64,000 nucleotides of DNA from Sulfurospirillum diekertiae (lineage in GTDB: Bacteria; Campylobacterota; Campylobacteria; Campylobacterales; Sulfurospirillaceae). The stretch lies in assembly GCF_002309535.1 (NCBI RefSeq), contig NZ_CP023275.1, positions 558,001-622,000 on the forward strand, given 5' to 3'. Made by a program: the position numbers and the translations under genes. The first letter of the stretch is position 1. Each line of letters begins with the position of its first letter. The notes below the pieces were generated by a model. The model did no database searches, was not told the origin of the DNA, and saw nothing but the letters and a program-made list of their open reading frames with translations. Below are positions 10,656 to 20,148 of the stretch, piece after piece.

Positions 10656-11317
10656 TGCACTATTTCCACAGACAAGTACAGCTCTGGGGAGAAGAGACAC
10701 AACAAAGTTTACAAAGTAAAAAAATTGTCATCATTGGTTGTGGAGGGCTAGGAAGCTCTTTAGCGTACGCGCTAGGAAGTTCGGGTATTGGTGAAATTCA
10801 CCTCGTGGATTTTGATGAAGTGAGTGTGCATAATATTCATCGTCAAATTGCTTTTAAAGTAGGGGATGAGGGAAAACTCAAAGCCGATGTGGTCAAAGAG
10901 AGCATTGAAGCGCGTTGCCCTTTTGTCAAAGTTTATGCGCATATCGGACGTTTGGAAGTCTTTACATGTAAAGAGATTGAAGTCGATCTTATCATCGATG
11001 CAACCGATAATTTACCAACACGTAGCTTAATTGATGCCTATGCCAAAGAGGTAAAAACACCGTGGGTTTATGGTTCTGTTGAAGCGTTTAATGGGCAAGT
11101 TTGCTTTTTTGAGCAGAGTAGTTTTTCTGCCTTTAAGATTAGTGACAAAAAACCTTCCGGTATTGCTGCTCCTATTGTGATGCACATAGCCTCGTTGCAA
11201 GCCAATTTAGCATTGCGCTATCTAGCGGGGCTCAGCGTTAAAAAAGATTTGCTTTATTATCTGTTTATCAATGAAGAGGGTGAACTCATCACCCAAAAAT
11301 TTGGAATGCTACACTAA
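10652..11317 (+). CDS. ThiF/MoeB/HesA-type E1-like adenylyltransferase
   Basis: A 221-residue Rossmann protein of the E1 superfamily. The ATP-binding GCGGLGS lies near residues 30-36, DFDEVSVHNIHRQ near 54-66 holds the Asp and Arg used to bind ATP, and IDATDN is near 115. The family adenylates the C-terminus of ubiquitin-like sulfur carriers such as ThiS or MoaD. The two CxxC zinc pairs of MoeB and long ThiF are absent, and no carrier protein is encoded nearby. Its target is therefore open; a ThiF role in thiamine synthesis is possible. Start ATG 10652 or 10655. Confidence 0.85.
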   Translation: MMHYFHRQVQLWGEETQQSLQSKKIVIIGCGGLGSSLAYALGSSGIGEIHLVDFDEVSVHNIHRQIAFKVGDEGKLKADVVKESIEARCPFVKVYAHIGRLEVFTCKEIEVDLIIDATDNLPTRSLIDAYAKEVKTPWVYGSVEAFNGQVCFFEQSSFSAFKISDKKPSGIAAPIVMHIASLQANLALRYLAGLSVKKDLLYYLFINEEGELITQKFGMLH

Positions 11318-11325
11318 AAATTGTT

Positions 11326-11335
11326 TTACATGTAA
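11326..11335. repeat. iterated palindrome TTACATGTAA before the aminotransferase
   Basis: An exact copy in the 29-base gap between the ThiF-like gene and the aminotransferase. Its right arm runs into the ribosome binding site (AAAAGGA), so binding or folding here could affect translation of the next gene. Confidence 0.8.
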
Positions 11336-11346
11336 AAGGAAAACCA

Positions 11347-12477
11347 TTGCATTTTGAACCTTATCCCTTTGAAAAATTAACGGAATTATTAAAAGATATT
11401 ACGCCCAACAGTGCGTATCCAGCGGTTACCTTAACCATTGGTGAACCACAGTTTGAGACACCTGATTTTATTCAAGAAGCACTCAAAGAAAATGCGCATT
11501 TACTCAAAAAATACCCCAAATCTTCGGGCGAAGCATATGTCAATGACGCACAACGCAGTTTTGTGAAAAAGCGTTTTGGCGTTGAACTTAAAGCCAGTGA
11601 GTTAATCTCTGTTTTTGGAACGAAAGAGGTGCTCTTTAATTTTCCACAGTACCTTCTCCACGACAAACAAAACCCTGTGATGGCGTATCCAAACCCTTTT
11701 TATCAAATTTACGAAGGTGCAGCCATTGCAAGTCGCGCTCGAGTTGTGCATCTGAATTTGACGAAAGAGAACGGATTTAAGCCAGATATTCATTTAGCTG
11801 CTCTTAAAGAAGCGGATTTGATTATTCTTAATTCTCCCAATAACCCTACCACTTCGGTGTTAAGCCTTGAAGAACTAGGTGAGTGGGTAAAGTTTGCCCT
11901 AAAATACGATATTGTTCTTCTCAATGATGAGTGTTACAGTGAACTTTACGTGGGCGAAAAGCCAGCCTCTTTGTTGGAGGCCTCTTTACATGTAGGCAAT
12001 GATACCTTCAAAAATATTTTGGTTCTGAATTCTCTTTCCAAACGAAGTTCAGCTCCTGGTTTACGATCAGGTTTTATTGCAGGCGATGAGAGAATCCTCA
12101 GTGGTTATGCAAAGTATCGCACCTATGTGGGAGCAGCGATTCCCTTGCCGCTCCAGAAAGCATCGGCTGCAGCGTGGAATGATATGGAACATGTGGAGTT
12201 GGCACGTGCACAATACGCAAAGAATCTTTACTTAGCACATGAAATTTTAGGCGTACCTGCCATTAATGCAACGTTTTATGTTTGGTTAGAAGTGAAGAAT
12301 GATTTGGAGTTTACATGTAAGCTGTATGAGCAGAAAAATATCAAAGTTTTGCCAGGTCGTTTCTTAGGGCGTGGCGGAGTTGGTGAAAACTATGTGCGCA
12401 TTGCTCTTGTTGAAAATAGTGTGAAAACAGAACAAATTTTAAAAGAGATTAGCGATTTTATTTCTGCTTCAAAATAA
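11347..12477 (+). CDS. PLP-dependent class I/II aminotransferase, probably succinyldiaminopimelate transaminase
   Basis: A 376-residue fold-type I aminotransferase. Typical motifs are LTIGEPQFETPDF near the N-terminus, SPNNPTTSV (about 162-170), LNDECYSEL with the PLP Asp, and NSLSKRSSAPGLRSGF with the Schiff-base Lys near 231. Campylobacterota use a protein of this type as DapC in lysine/peptidoglycan synthesis, and dapE and murC lie close by. That supports, but does not prove, DapC. The start is TTG 11347 after AAAAGGA. It contains one palindrome (12311) read as FTCK. Confidence 0.88.
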   Translation: MHFEPYPFEKLTELLKDITPNSAYPAVTLTIGEPQFETPDFIQEALKENAHLLKKYPKSSGEAYVNDAQRSFVKKRFGVELKASELISVFGTKEVLFNFPQYLLHDKQNPVMAYPNPFYQIYEGAAIASRARVVHLNLTKENGFKPDIHLAALKEADLIILNSPNNPTTSVLSLEELGEWVKFALKYDIVLLNDECYSELYVGEKPASLLEASLHVGNDTFKNILVLNSLSKRSSAPGLRSGFIAGDERILSGYAKYRTYVGAAIPLPLQKASAAAWNDMEHVELARAQYAKNLYLAHEILGVPAINATFYVWLEVKNDLEFTCKLYEQKNIKVLPGRFLGRGGVGENYVRIALVENSVKTEQILKEISDFISASK

Positions 12478-12484
12478 GCAGTCT

Positions 12485-12514
12485 AGCTTTTCAAGCTTGG
12501 CTTGTAAAGCGTGT
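12485..12514 (+). repeat. hairpin-3 fragment of the intergenic element, copy R5
   Basis: This matches only the last hairpin of the three-hairpin family: AGCTTTTCAAGC, loop TTG, GCTTGTAAAGC, then GTGT. It resembles hairpin 3 of R4 with changes on both sides of the stem; one T-T mismatch remains. It lies 30 bases upstream of murC. Confidence 0.55.
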
Positions 12515-12543
12515 AAAAATAGATTATGTATGAAGGATAATGG

Positions 12544-13854
12544 TTGAAAAAGGTTCATTTTGTAGGAATCGGCGGAATCGGGCTTTCCGCATTAGCAAAA
12601 TATTTAAAACAAGAGGGTTATGAGATTACAGGTTCAGATGTTAAAGCCAGTAAAATTACAGCAGGCTTAGAAGAGATGGGCATTTCTGTGCATATTCCTC
12701 ACGATCCAGCGTGTATTACCGATCAAGATTTAGTGGTGTTTTCAGCGGTTATTAAACCTGATAATATAGAGTTAGTCAGAGCACGTGAGAAAAATATGAC
12801 GATCATGCCACGTCGTGAAGCTCTTTTGTTTATTTTGAAAAATAGACGTGTTTTTTCAGTCTGTGGAGCACATGGCAAAAGTACAACCAGCGCGATGCTC
12901 GCTTCGATGGTAGAAGGCTCTTTAGTTATTGGTGCAGAGAGTAAGCAGTATGGCTCTAATATGTACTACAAAGAGGGAAATAATGTTATTTTTGAAGCCG
13001 ATGAGAGTGACGCGAGCTTTTTAAACTCCAATCCGTACATTGCGATTGTCACCAATGCTGAGCCTGAGCATATGGAGTATTATAATTATGATTATGACCG
13101 ATTTTATGGTGCATATCGTCACTTTTTAGAGAGTGCTAAGATTCGTGTCATTAATGCAGAAGATCCCTTTTTGAGTACCCTTCATGAGCTTGAAGCAGAT
13201 CGCCTTTATCCAAGTCGAGATATTAGTGGTATTGAAACTGTGATGCGAAACGGTGAACCTTTTACCTCATTCGTTCTTAAAGATTTAGGACATTTTGAAG
13301 TGTGGGGGATTGGTGCCCATATGGCACTTGATGCTTCACTCGCAATTTTGGCAAGTTTGCATGAGATGGATGTCGATACGGCACGCGAAAAATTGAAAAG
13401 CTACCAAGGGATTAAAAAGCGTTTTGATCTTTTGACAAAGAGTGAAAATTTTGCACTCATTGATGATTATGGTCATCATCCCACTGAGATTAAAGCAACA
13501 TTGCAATCAGCCAAAAAATATGCTGAACTCATGGGACTTACAAAGATTACAGCGATTTGGCAACCACACAAATACTCACGTACGATTGATAATTTAGAGA
13601 GTTTTGTCAACTGCTTTGAAGGCGTGGATCAGCTTATCATTTTACCGGTTTGGAAAGCAGGTGAAAAAGAGGTTTTCATTGATTTCGAAAAAGAGTTCGC
13701 ACGCTATGCGCCACTCTTACCACCACGAATTTATCGAAATGGAAATAGTATTGAGATATCTCCTTGCGAAGCGAACCAACACATAGTTAATGAAGGTTTG
13801 GTGATTAGTTTTGGTGCGGGAGATATAACCTATCAACTCAGAGGAGTTATGTGA
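12544..13854 (+). CDS. murC: UDP-N-acetylmuramate--L-alanine ligase
   Basis: Adds the first amino acid to UDP-MurNAc in peptidoglycan synthesis. The N-terminal Rossmann motif is VGIGGIGLSALA, the Mur-ligase ATP loop is GAHGKSTTSAM (about residues 109-119), the central EADESDASFL and the C-terminal DYGHHPTEI are present. At 436 residues it is somewhat shorter than enterobacterial MurC but like its Campylobacterota relatives. The start is TTG 12544 with AAGGAT upstream. The stop overlaps the start of the next small gene. Confidence 0.96.
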   Translation: MKKVHFVGIGGIGLSALAKYLKQEGYEITGSDVKASKITAGLEEMGISVHIPHDPACITDQDLVVFSAVIKPDNIELVRAREKNMTIMPRREALLFILKNRRVFSVCGAHGKSTTSAMLASMVEGSLVIGAESKQYGSNMYYKEGNNVIFEADESDASFLNSNPYIAIVTNAEPEHMEYYNYDYDRFYGAYRHFLESAKIRVINAEDPFLSTLHELEADRLYPSRDISGIETVMRNGEPFTSFVLKDLGHFEVWGIGAHMALDASLAILASLHEMDVDTAREKLKSYQGIKKRFDLLTKSENFALIDDYGHHPTEIKATLQSAKKYAELMGLTKITAIWQPHKYSRTIDNLESFVNCFEGVDQLIILPVWKAGEKEVFIDFEKEFARYAPLLPPRIYRNGNSIEISPCEANQHIVNEGLVISFGAGDITYQLRGVM

Positions 13855-14213
13855 TGCAACTTTTACTTCTTTTAGCACTCGTGTTTCTTATTGCTTCTGT
13901 TATCGCTGCCAAAAAGAGCACTTTTTCTAAAAAAGCAAAAGGAGGACTGTTTATTGTCCTTGCCCTTCTCCTCGCTCTTGCCTGGTGGTATGAAGCACAA
14001 AGTCGTCAGAACAGTGAAGAAAACCGTTTGATGATTAGTGCGTTCAAACAAGGTAAATCGCTCTATTGTGATGGGCGAGAAATTTCTTCGGATACATTTG
14101 TTTTTGTGAATGGAACGCTTAGTTTTATTGCAAACAATAACAATCAAAATGACAGAGGTGTTGTCATCGATATAGCGACATGCACGCTTGAAAAAGTGAA
14201 AGTAAATCCCTAA
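13854..14213 (+). CDS. small membrane-anchored hypothetical protein
   Basis: The protein has 119 residues with two hydrophobic stretches (about 2-18 and 30-45) and a C-terminal soluble part of about 70 residues containing one Cys pair (YCDG and ATCTLEK). ATG 13854 overlaps the murC stop (TGATG) with GAGGAG seven bases upstream. Its stop overlaps the mutS2 start (TAATG). That tight coupling supports a real gene between murC and mutS2. No family recognised. Confidence 0.75.
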   Translation: MQLLLLLALVFLIASVIAAKKSTFSKKAKGGLFIVLALLLALAWWYEAQSRQNSEENRLMISAFKQGKSLYCDGREISSDTFVFVNGTLSFIANNNNQNDRGVVIDIATCTLEKVKVNP

Positions 14214-16414
14214 TGGAAAAACTTTTTTCAAAACTGGATTTGGTCGATTATGCCCAAAGCTTTAAACACTTTTTAGCACGTGAAAAACCCCTCTTTATGG
14301 AGGGTGATGCCAACTTGCATTATAAATTGATTCACGAGCTCCTTACCCGTGATCGCCTCAAGCCTCTGCCTGAAGTTCCTTCTTTGGATGTAGCACTCAT
14401 GCATCTTAGTAAGATGGGGATACTTCGCCTCAATGAAATTTTTGCGTTTGTCCAAATTGTCAAATATATGCAATATCTCAAAAATATGTTGATTGATCAA
14501 AGTCTGGGCGAATGGATGGAACGAATTCTGATTCCGCAAGAGATTACACAAATTTGTGACTATTTTGATGAGAAAGGGGAACTAAAACCTAGCGTTGATG
14601 AGCAATTCGCCAACATTGCCCAAAGTCTCAAAATGGTGAAAGATGAGATGAACAGCACGCTTCGTCGTCTCATCTCCACTGAAAAAATAGCCCTCTATCT
14701 TGCCGATAAGCAGATTCACTATATCAATAATCAAGAAGCACTTTTGGTTCGCGGTGGTTTTAACCATGTGCTCAAAGGTAATGTTATTGGACGTAGTAGT
14801 AGTGGATTTTTCTATGTCGTACCTGAATCTTTAGGCAAACTCGTGAGTCGCGAAAGTGAACTGATAGACCGCAAAGAAGAGCTGGTTTACAAGTACGCCA
14901 AGCAAATCTCTTCAGTGTTTACGAAACAGCTCAAATTTTTGGGTTTCGTGAACAAAGAGTTTGATCGTTTTGATGCTTACTATGCCAGAGTGGCGTATGC
15001 GAGAGAAAAAGATATGGAGTTTGTGCTTCCTTCTAAGAGTAATACTATTAAACTTGAAAATTTTGCGCATCCAGCCCTTGTCAATCCAAAACCCATTACG
15101 ATTAATTTTAGTAAACAGGTTTTAATGATAACCGGTGTGAATGCGGGTGGTAAGACAATGCTTTTAAAATCCATCCTCTCGGCTGCCATTTTGAGTAAAT
15201 ACCTGCTTCCAATGCGCATTGATGCCAAACATTCGAGTATTGGTTCTTTTAAAGAGGTATTTGCCATTTTGGATGATCCTCAAAATGTCAAAAATGACAT
15301 TTCAACTTTTGCTGGGCGGATGAATGAGTTTAGTAAACTTTTTGGTAAGAAAGTAGCACTCATTGGTGTGGATGAGATTGAGCTGGGAACAGACGCGGAT
15401 GAAGCGGCCAATCTTTTTAAAGTGATGATCGAAAAACTGATCGACAAAGAGATGAAAATCGTCATTACTACCCACCATAAACGCTTAGCTTCTTTGCTTG
15501 CCACGCATCCTGAAGTTGAACTTTTGGCCGCAATTTACGATGAAAAGAGCGAGCGTCCCACATACGGCTTTCTCAAAGGAACGATTGGTCGAAGTTATGC
15601 CTTTGAAACAGCCCTTCGCTATGGTATTCCTCAGTCTCTCGTTGCAGAAGCACGCGTTTTGTACGGCGAAGACAAAGAAAAGCTCAATGAGCTCATTCAA
15701 AAAAATATTGACTTAGAGCTTGAAATGCGCAAAACGTCAGAAGAGCTTGATGCGAGACTTCGTGAGGTAGAAAAACTTAAAGAGTCTTTGCGCGATGAAA
15801 AAGAGCGCGTGAGAGAAGAGTTTGATTCTGCATATTCTAAAATGTCAAAAGAGTTCAATCAAGCAATTGGTGAAGCAAAAAAAGCGATTAAAAGTTCGGA
15901 TACCAAAGAGTCACATCGTCTGTTAAACAAAGCCAACCAATTGCACCAAGAGACACGTAAAGTGATTCCCGATCAAAAAGCAGAGCCTTTACATGTAAAC
16001 GATAAAATCAAATACGGAAGCTCCAAAGGCATCATTAAAAGCATTAAAAAAGAGGAAGCAACCATCGAGTGTGATGGCATTATGCTTCGTGTCCCTCTCT
16101 CTAAACTCAAGCGAACGGGCAATCAACCTAAAGTGCATAAAGCAGGTGTTGTCATCTCCAAAGAGACACCGAGTGGTTCGATGATTTTAGATTTGCACGG
16201 GCTTAGAGCTGATGAAGCGGTTGAAAGACTTGATAAATTTTTAAGTGATGCTCTGATGAGTGGTTTTGATGAGGTTTTGGTGTATCATGGTATTGGTACG
16301 GGAAAGTTAGCGTATGCAGTAAGAACCTTTTTAAGCACCTATCCATCACTCGTTTCCTATGGTGATGCACCGATTAATATGGGTGGTTATGGTGCTACAT
16401 TGATTAAACTTTAA
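14213..16414 (+). CDS. mutS2: MutS2 family DNA/ribosome-associated ATPase
   Basis: The 733 residues comprise a MutS-type core, the ABC-like ATPase with Walker A GVNAGGKT (about 307-314) and Walker B region LIGVDEIELGTD (about 382-393), a long charged coiled coil (about 490-570), and a C-terminal Smr domain with LDLHGLRADEA (about 658-668) and HGIGTGKL. MutS2 proteins suppress homologous recombination and in some bacteria act on collided ribosomes; in H. pylori MutS2 takes part in oxidative DNA repair. ATG 14213 overlaps the upstream stop. Confidence 0.95.
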   Translation: MEKLFSKLDLVDYAQSFKHFLAREKPLFMEGDANLHYKLIHELLTRDRLKPLPEVPSLDVALMHLSKMGILRLNEIFAFVQIVKYMQYLKNMLIDQSLGEWMERILIPQEITQICDYFDEKGELKPSVDEQFANIAQSLKMVKDEMNSTLRRLISTEKIALYLADKQIHYINNQEALLVRGGFNHVLKGNVIGRSSSGFFYVVPESLGKLVSRESELIDRKEELVYKYAKQISSVFTKQLKFLGFVNKEFDRFDAYYARVAYAREKDMEFVLPSKSNTIKLENFAHPALVNPKPITINFSKQVLMITGVNAGGKTMLLKSILSAAILSKYLLPMRIDAKHSSIGSFKEVFAILDDPQNVKNDISTFAGRMNEFSKLFGKKVALIGVDEIELGTDADEAANLFKVMIEKLIDKEMKIVITTHHKRLASLLATHPEVELLAAIYDEKSERPTYGFLKGTIGRSYAFETALRYGIPQSLVAEARVLYGEDKEKLNELIQKNIDLELEMRKTSEELDARLREVEKLKESLRDEKERVREEFDSAYSKMSKEFNQAIGEAKKAIKSSDTKESHRLLNKANQLHQETRKVIPDQKAEPLHVNDKIKYGSSKGIIKSIKKEEATIECDGIMLRVPLSKLKRTGNQPKVHKAGVVISKETPSGSMILDLHGLRADEAVERLDKFLSDALMSGFDEVLVYHGIGTGKLAYAVRTFLSTYPSLVSYGDAPINMGGYGATLIKL

Positions 16415-16485
16415 AAAAGCTTGATGTTAGAGAATAAACGAAGAAAGAGTATCAACTCTAAACGATACTTCTTTAAAATAGAGGA

Positions 16486-17601
16486 ATGATGTTAACAACA
16501 GAAGAACTTTTCTTAAAACTTTTACGCTTTGTCTCCGTAACACCTCATGATGATGGTGCTTTTGCGTTTATAAAAGAGTATTTGAATGATTTTGACGTTA
16601 TCGAAGTGAACGTTGAAGAAACGAAAAATCTCTTTTTATATAAACGCTTTAGCGAAGGCCCCCATCTCTGTTTTGCGGGACATATTGACGTTGTACCCGC
16701 TGGGTTTGGATGGCAGAGTGAGCCGTTTGAACCTATCATTAAAGAGGGTGTTGTCTATGCTAGGGGTACGCAAGATATGAAAAGTGGCGTGTGCGCATTT
16801 TTACAAGCACTGAAGCAGACAGATTCTTTCAAAGGGACACTTTCAGTACTTCTTACCAGTGATGAAGAAGGAGATGCTAAACATGGCACTATTGAACTCC
16901 TCAAAGCGTTAAAAATTCGTTCTTTCTTACCAGACTATGCCATTGTAGCGGAGCCCACATCCGAAACAGTTTTTGGAGATGCCATCAAAATTGGGCGTAG
17001 AGGTTCTATCAATGGGGTCATTGAAATTACAGGCAAGCAAGGTCATGCGGCTTATCCTGAAAAAGCGGTCAATCCTGTCCATCAAGTAGCTTCCGTACTG
17101 CACAAACTTGCAGGTCATTTACTCGACAATGGTGATGAGGATTTTACCCCTTCCCAAATGGTTATTACTGACATTCGCGGCGGTATGGAAGTCACCAATG
17201 TCACTCCTGGAAATCTCAAGATTATGTTCAATGTCCGCAACTCAACTCAAACCGATATAGAAAAAATTCGTCTCTATGTAGAAGACGTTCTTCAGGGAAT
17301 GAACTTTAGCCTCAGCCTCAGCCAAAGTGCGCAACCTTTTATTACATGTAAAGATTCTTTAATTATCAAAACACTCAAGAATGCGCTTTTACATGTAAAC
17401 GGAAAAGTACCTAAACTTTCCACGGCGGGTGGAACCAGTGATGCACGTTTCTTTGGTAATTTTGGTGTTGCAACCGTCGAGTGCGGCGTGGTTAATGACA
17501 CGATTCATGCTCCCAATGAGTGCTGCCCTTTAAGCGAAGTAGACTCTTTAGTGTCGGTATTTAAAACTGTAATTGAAAACTTTAAAAAGGAAGTTCTATG
17601 A
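16486..17601 (+). CDS. dapE: succinyl-diaminopimelate desuccinylase
   Basis: A metallopeptidase-fold (M20) enzyme that removes succinate from N-succinyl-LL-diaminopimelate, giving the lysine and cell-wall precursor. Zinc ligands are visible in FAGHIDVVP (about residue 66), [10 protein letters not shown] and [11 protein letters not shown], and GGTSDARF lies near the C-terminus. At 371 residues it is of family length. Two ATG codons in a row (16486 and 16489) follow GAGG; the second has better spacing. It carries two palindromes 47 bases apart (17342 and 17389). ridA overlaps its stop. Confidence 0.95.
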   Translation: MMLTTEELFLKLLRFVSVTPHDDGAFAFIKEYLNDFDVIEVNVEETKNLFLYKRFSEGPHLCFAGHIDVVPAGFGWQSEPFEPIIKEGVVYARGTQDMKSGVCAFLQALKQTDSFKGTLSVLLTSDEEGDAKHGTIELLKALKIRSFLPDYAIVAEPTSETVFGDAIKIGRRGSINGVIEITGKQGHAAYPEKAVNPVHQVASVLHKLAGHLLDNGDEDFTPSQMVITDIRGGMEVTNVTPGNLKIMFNVRNSTQTDIEKIRLYVEDVLQGMNFSLSLSQSAQPFITCKDSLIIKTLKNALLHVNGKVPKLSTAGGTSDARFFGNFGVATVECGVVNDTIHAPNECCPLSEVDSLVSVFKTVIENFKKEVL

Positions 17602-17969
17602 AGATTGTTTCAACAACCAATGCACCTGCTGCTATTGGACCCTATTCGCAAGCCATTGTTGTGAACGACATGGTGTTTACTTCGGGACAAATTGCACTCA
17701 AACCCGATGGTAGCTTTCTAGAAGGTGATGTGGAAGCGCAAACCACTCAAGTATTGGAAAACCTCAAAGCAGTGCTTAAAGAGGCGGGAAGTAGTTTGAA
17801 AAAAGTGGTTAAAACAACCATTTTCTTAGCAAACATGGATGACTTTGCAAAAGTCAATGAGGTGTATGGCTCTTTCTTTAAGGAGAATAAACCTGCACGC
17901 AGTACGGTTGGCGTGAAATCACTGCCTAAAAATGCCTTAGTTGAAATCGAAGCAATCGCTGTAAAGTAA
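17598..17969 (+). CDS. ridA: RidA family reactive imine/enamine deaminase
   Basis: A 123-residue protein with all RidA landmarks: [15 protein letters not shown] at the start, FTSGQIAL, the conserved Arg in [23 protein letters not shown] near residue 105. The family hydrolyses 2-aminoacrylate and related enamines produced by PLP enzymes. It overlaps dapE by four bases (ATGA), so the two are co-translated. A promoter-bearing gap follows. Confidence 0.95.
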   Translation: MKIVSTTNAPAAIGPYSQAIVVNDMVFTSGQIALKPDGSFLEGDVEAQTTQVLENLKAVLKEAGSSLKKVVKTTIFLANMDDFAKVNEVYGSFFKENKPARSTVGVKSLPKNALVEIEAIAVK

Positions 17970-18025
17970 AAATTTTATTTTAAAGGTCTAAAATCAATTT
18001 TATTTAAAGTTGTTGTAGGACTTTT

Positions 18026-18031
18026 TATAAT
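18026..18031 (+). promoter_or_regulatory. -10 box of mqo
   Basis: A perfect TATAAT lies 44 bases upstream of the ATG at 18075, preceded by a T-rich stretch (CTTTTTATAAT), which is typical of Campylobacterota sigma-70 promoters. Confidence 0.65.
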
Positions 18032-18074
18032 AGAATATCGCACCCTAAAATCTTAGAGTAGGAAGTTGTTTAGC

Positions 18075-19415
18075 ATGACAAAAAATCACTATGACGTCTT
18101 GGTCGTCGGTGGCGGAATCTCAGGTGCAGCTCTTTTTTATGAGCTTGCAAAATATACAGACGTTAAGCGCATTGCGCTTGTCGAAAAATATGAGCGTTTA
18201 GCAAAATTAAATTCTGCTGGAACGTCAAATTCTCAAACCATTCACTGTGGTGATATCGAGACTAACTATACTCTAGAAAAAGCGAAAAAAGTCAAAGAGA
18301 CTGCAAGCATGATTGCAAAATATTGTGTTGCGCATGGACACGAAGGTAAATTCTTATTTTCGCATCAAAAAATGGCAATCGGTGTGGGTGATACCGAAGT
18401 TGCTTATATGAAAAATAGATACGAAGAGTTCAAAGAACTTTATCCGTATTTAGAAGTCTTTGACAAAGAAAAACTCGCCAAAATTGAGCCAAAACTCATT
18501 TATGACCTTGATGGCAAAGAACGCCCTGATAACATTGTTGGTGTGGGTGTCGAAGGTGGGCAGTACAGTACTGTTGATTTTGGTGCCATGACAGAGAGTT
18601 TGGTTCATGAAGCGCAAAAGATTGAAGGCAAAGTCGCTGATGTCTTTTTGAACTCTCAAGTAACCAATATTACCAAACTTGGTGATATGCATGTTGTGAT
18701 GACCAAAGATCAAACGTTTACGGCTGATTTTGTGGTAGTAAACGCTGGTGCACACTCCCTTTATCTTGCACACGATATGGGATTTGGTCTTGACTTTGCA
18801 TGTTTACCCGTTGCAGGTAGCTTTTATATGACAAAGAAAAAAATGCTTAATGGTAAAGTTTACATGGTTCAACACCCAAAACTTCCATTTGCAGCATTGC
18901 ATGGTGATCCTGATATTTTAGCCGATGGTTGTACCCGTTTTGGACCAACGGCATTGGTTCTTCCAAAATTGGAGCGCTATACAGGCGGTACGTATCTTGA
19001 TTTCTGGCAAACATTACAGTTTGATAGTAAAGTGGCGAAAGTCTTTTATGATTTGATGAAAGATAGCGACATTCGAAATTATATCTTTAGAAACTTCTTC
19101 TTTGAAGTTCCTAAATTTGGTAAAGAGCTTTTCATCAAAGATGCGCGCAAAATTGTTCCATCATTGCAACTGGACGAGATTGAGTACGCCCATCACTTTG
19201 GTGGTGTAAGACCTCAAGTAATCAACAAAACAGAGAAAAAATTGATGTTAGGTGAAGCAAGCATCAATCCGGGAACGGGCATTATCTTTAATATGACGCC
19301 AAGCCCAGGTGCTACAAGCTGTCTTGGTAATGCCAGACGTGACGTAAAAATCGTTTGTGAATACCTAGGCCGTACTTTCAACGAAGCGCTCTTTAAACAA
19401 GAACTCGTCGACTAA
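18075..19415 (+). CDS. mqo: FAD-dependent malate:quinone oxidoreductase (Campylobacterota type)
   Basis: The 446-residue protein starts with a dinucleotide-binding motif (VLVVGGGISGAALFYELAK). It continues with SAGTSNSQTIHCGDIETNY, a pattern of the divergent MQO group found in Campylobacter and Helicobacter. It is a membrane-peripheral enzyme passing electrons from malate to menaquinone in the TCA cycle. ATG 18075 has AGGAAG at a good distance; a TTG three codons upstream is less likely. A hairpin follows its stop. It could also be another 2-hydroxyacid oxidase of the same family. Confidence 0.85.
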   Translation: MTKNHYDVLVVGGGISGAALFYELAKYTDVKRIALVEKYERLAKLNSAGTSNSQTIHCGDIETNYTLEKAKKVKETASMIAKYCVAHGHEGKFLFSHQKMAIGVGDTEVAYMKNRYEEFKELYPYLEVFDKEKLAKIEPKLIYDLDGKERPDNIVGVGVEGGQYSTVDFGAMTESLVHEAQKIEGKVADVFLNSQVTNITKLGDMHVVMTKDQTFTADFVVVNAGAHSLYLAHDMGFGLDFACLPVAGSFYMTKKKMLNGKVYMVQHPKLPFAALHGDPDILADGCTRFGPTALVLPKLERYTGGTYLDFWQTLQFDSKVAKVFYDLMKDSDIRNYIFRNFFFEVPKFGKELFIKDARKIVPSLQLDEIEYAHHFGGVRPQVINKTEKKLMLGEASINPGTGIIFNMTPSPGATSCLGNARRDVKIVCEYLGRTFNEALFKQELVD

Positions 19416-19422
19416 ATCTTAT

Positions 19423-19443
19423 GGGGCTTTGAAATAAAGCCCC
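19423..19443 (+). terminator. hairpin after mqo
   Basis: A perfect eight-pair stem GGGGCTTT/AAAGCCCC encloses loop GAAAT, seven bases after the mqo stop. No T-run follows, so it may act as an RNA-stability hairpin or as a weak terminator. Confidence 0.5.
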
Positions 19444-19458
19444 AAACAAAGCTTATCT

Positions 19459-20148
19459 ATGATAAATCCTCTTGATCTTTACGCCAAAATCGAATCTTTA
19501 ATCGGTTTTGATGCACAATATGAAAAACTCTACCAGATCTATTTGAGTTTGTTAAAACCTTTACATGTAAAGACTGTTTTAGATGTTGGATGTGGTAATG
19601 GCACGTTTTTGAAGCATTTGCAAAACGAGCAATTTGATGCCTATGGCATTGATAGAAGTGTTGCTATGGTTGAACGCTCCCTTACTTTAGGTGTGAATGC
19701 AAGTACCAAAGAGCTAGAGGAGTTTGGTGAAGCTTCGTTTGAATGCGTTGTTGCCATCGCAGATGTTCTTAATTACATCTCCCCTACAGAGATAGACTCT
19801 TTTTTGGAAGCAGTCGCAAGGGTTTTACCCAAAGAGGGTTATTTTATCTTCGATGTTAACACGCTGTATGGTTTTGAAGGTGTGGCAGATGGCGTTATGT
19901 GTCAAGATAAGGAAAACCAATTTTTATGCGTTGATGCAACATTTTCTGATAAAGAATTGTTAACAAAGATCGTTTTATTTGAAAAAGAGGGTGAGCTTTA
20001 CCGCAAAGTTGAGGGCTCGATAACACAATACTTTCATCCACTTTCATTTTTCAAAAAGCTTAAAATGTTTAAACTCTGCTCTACCAAACCCGTCACACTT
20101 TTTGGCGACGAGTCTGATAAAACTATTTTAATTTTGCAAAAACGTTAA
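19459..20148 (+). CDS. class I SAM-dependent methyltransferase
   Basis: A 229-residue protein with the SAM-binding motif I LDVGCGNGTFL (about residues 42-52), motif II YGIDRS, and post-motif VVAIADVLNYI. It resembles small-molecule methyltransferases but the substrate cannot be told. The palindrome at 19561 encodes the LHV just before motif I. Convergent with the next gene, sharing the last bases. Confidence 0.85.
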   Translation: MINPLDLYAKIESLIGFDAQYEKLYQIYLSLLKPLHVKTVLDVGCGNGTFLKHLQNEQFDAYGIDRSVAMVERSLTLGVNASTKELEEFGEASFECVVAIADVLNYISPTEIDSFLEAVARVLPKEGYFIFDVNTLYGFEGVADGVMCQDKENQFLCVDATFSDKELLTKIVLFEKEGELYRKVEGSITQYFHPLSFFKKLKMFKLCSTKPVTLFGDESDKTILILQKR

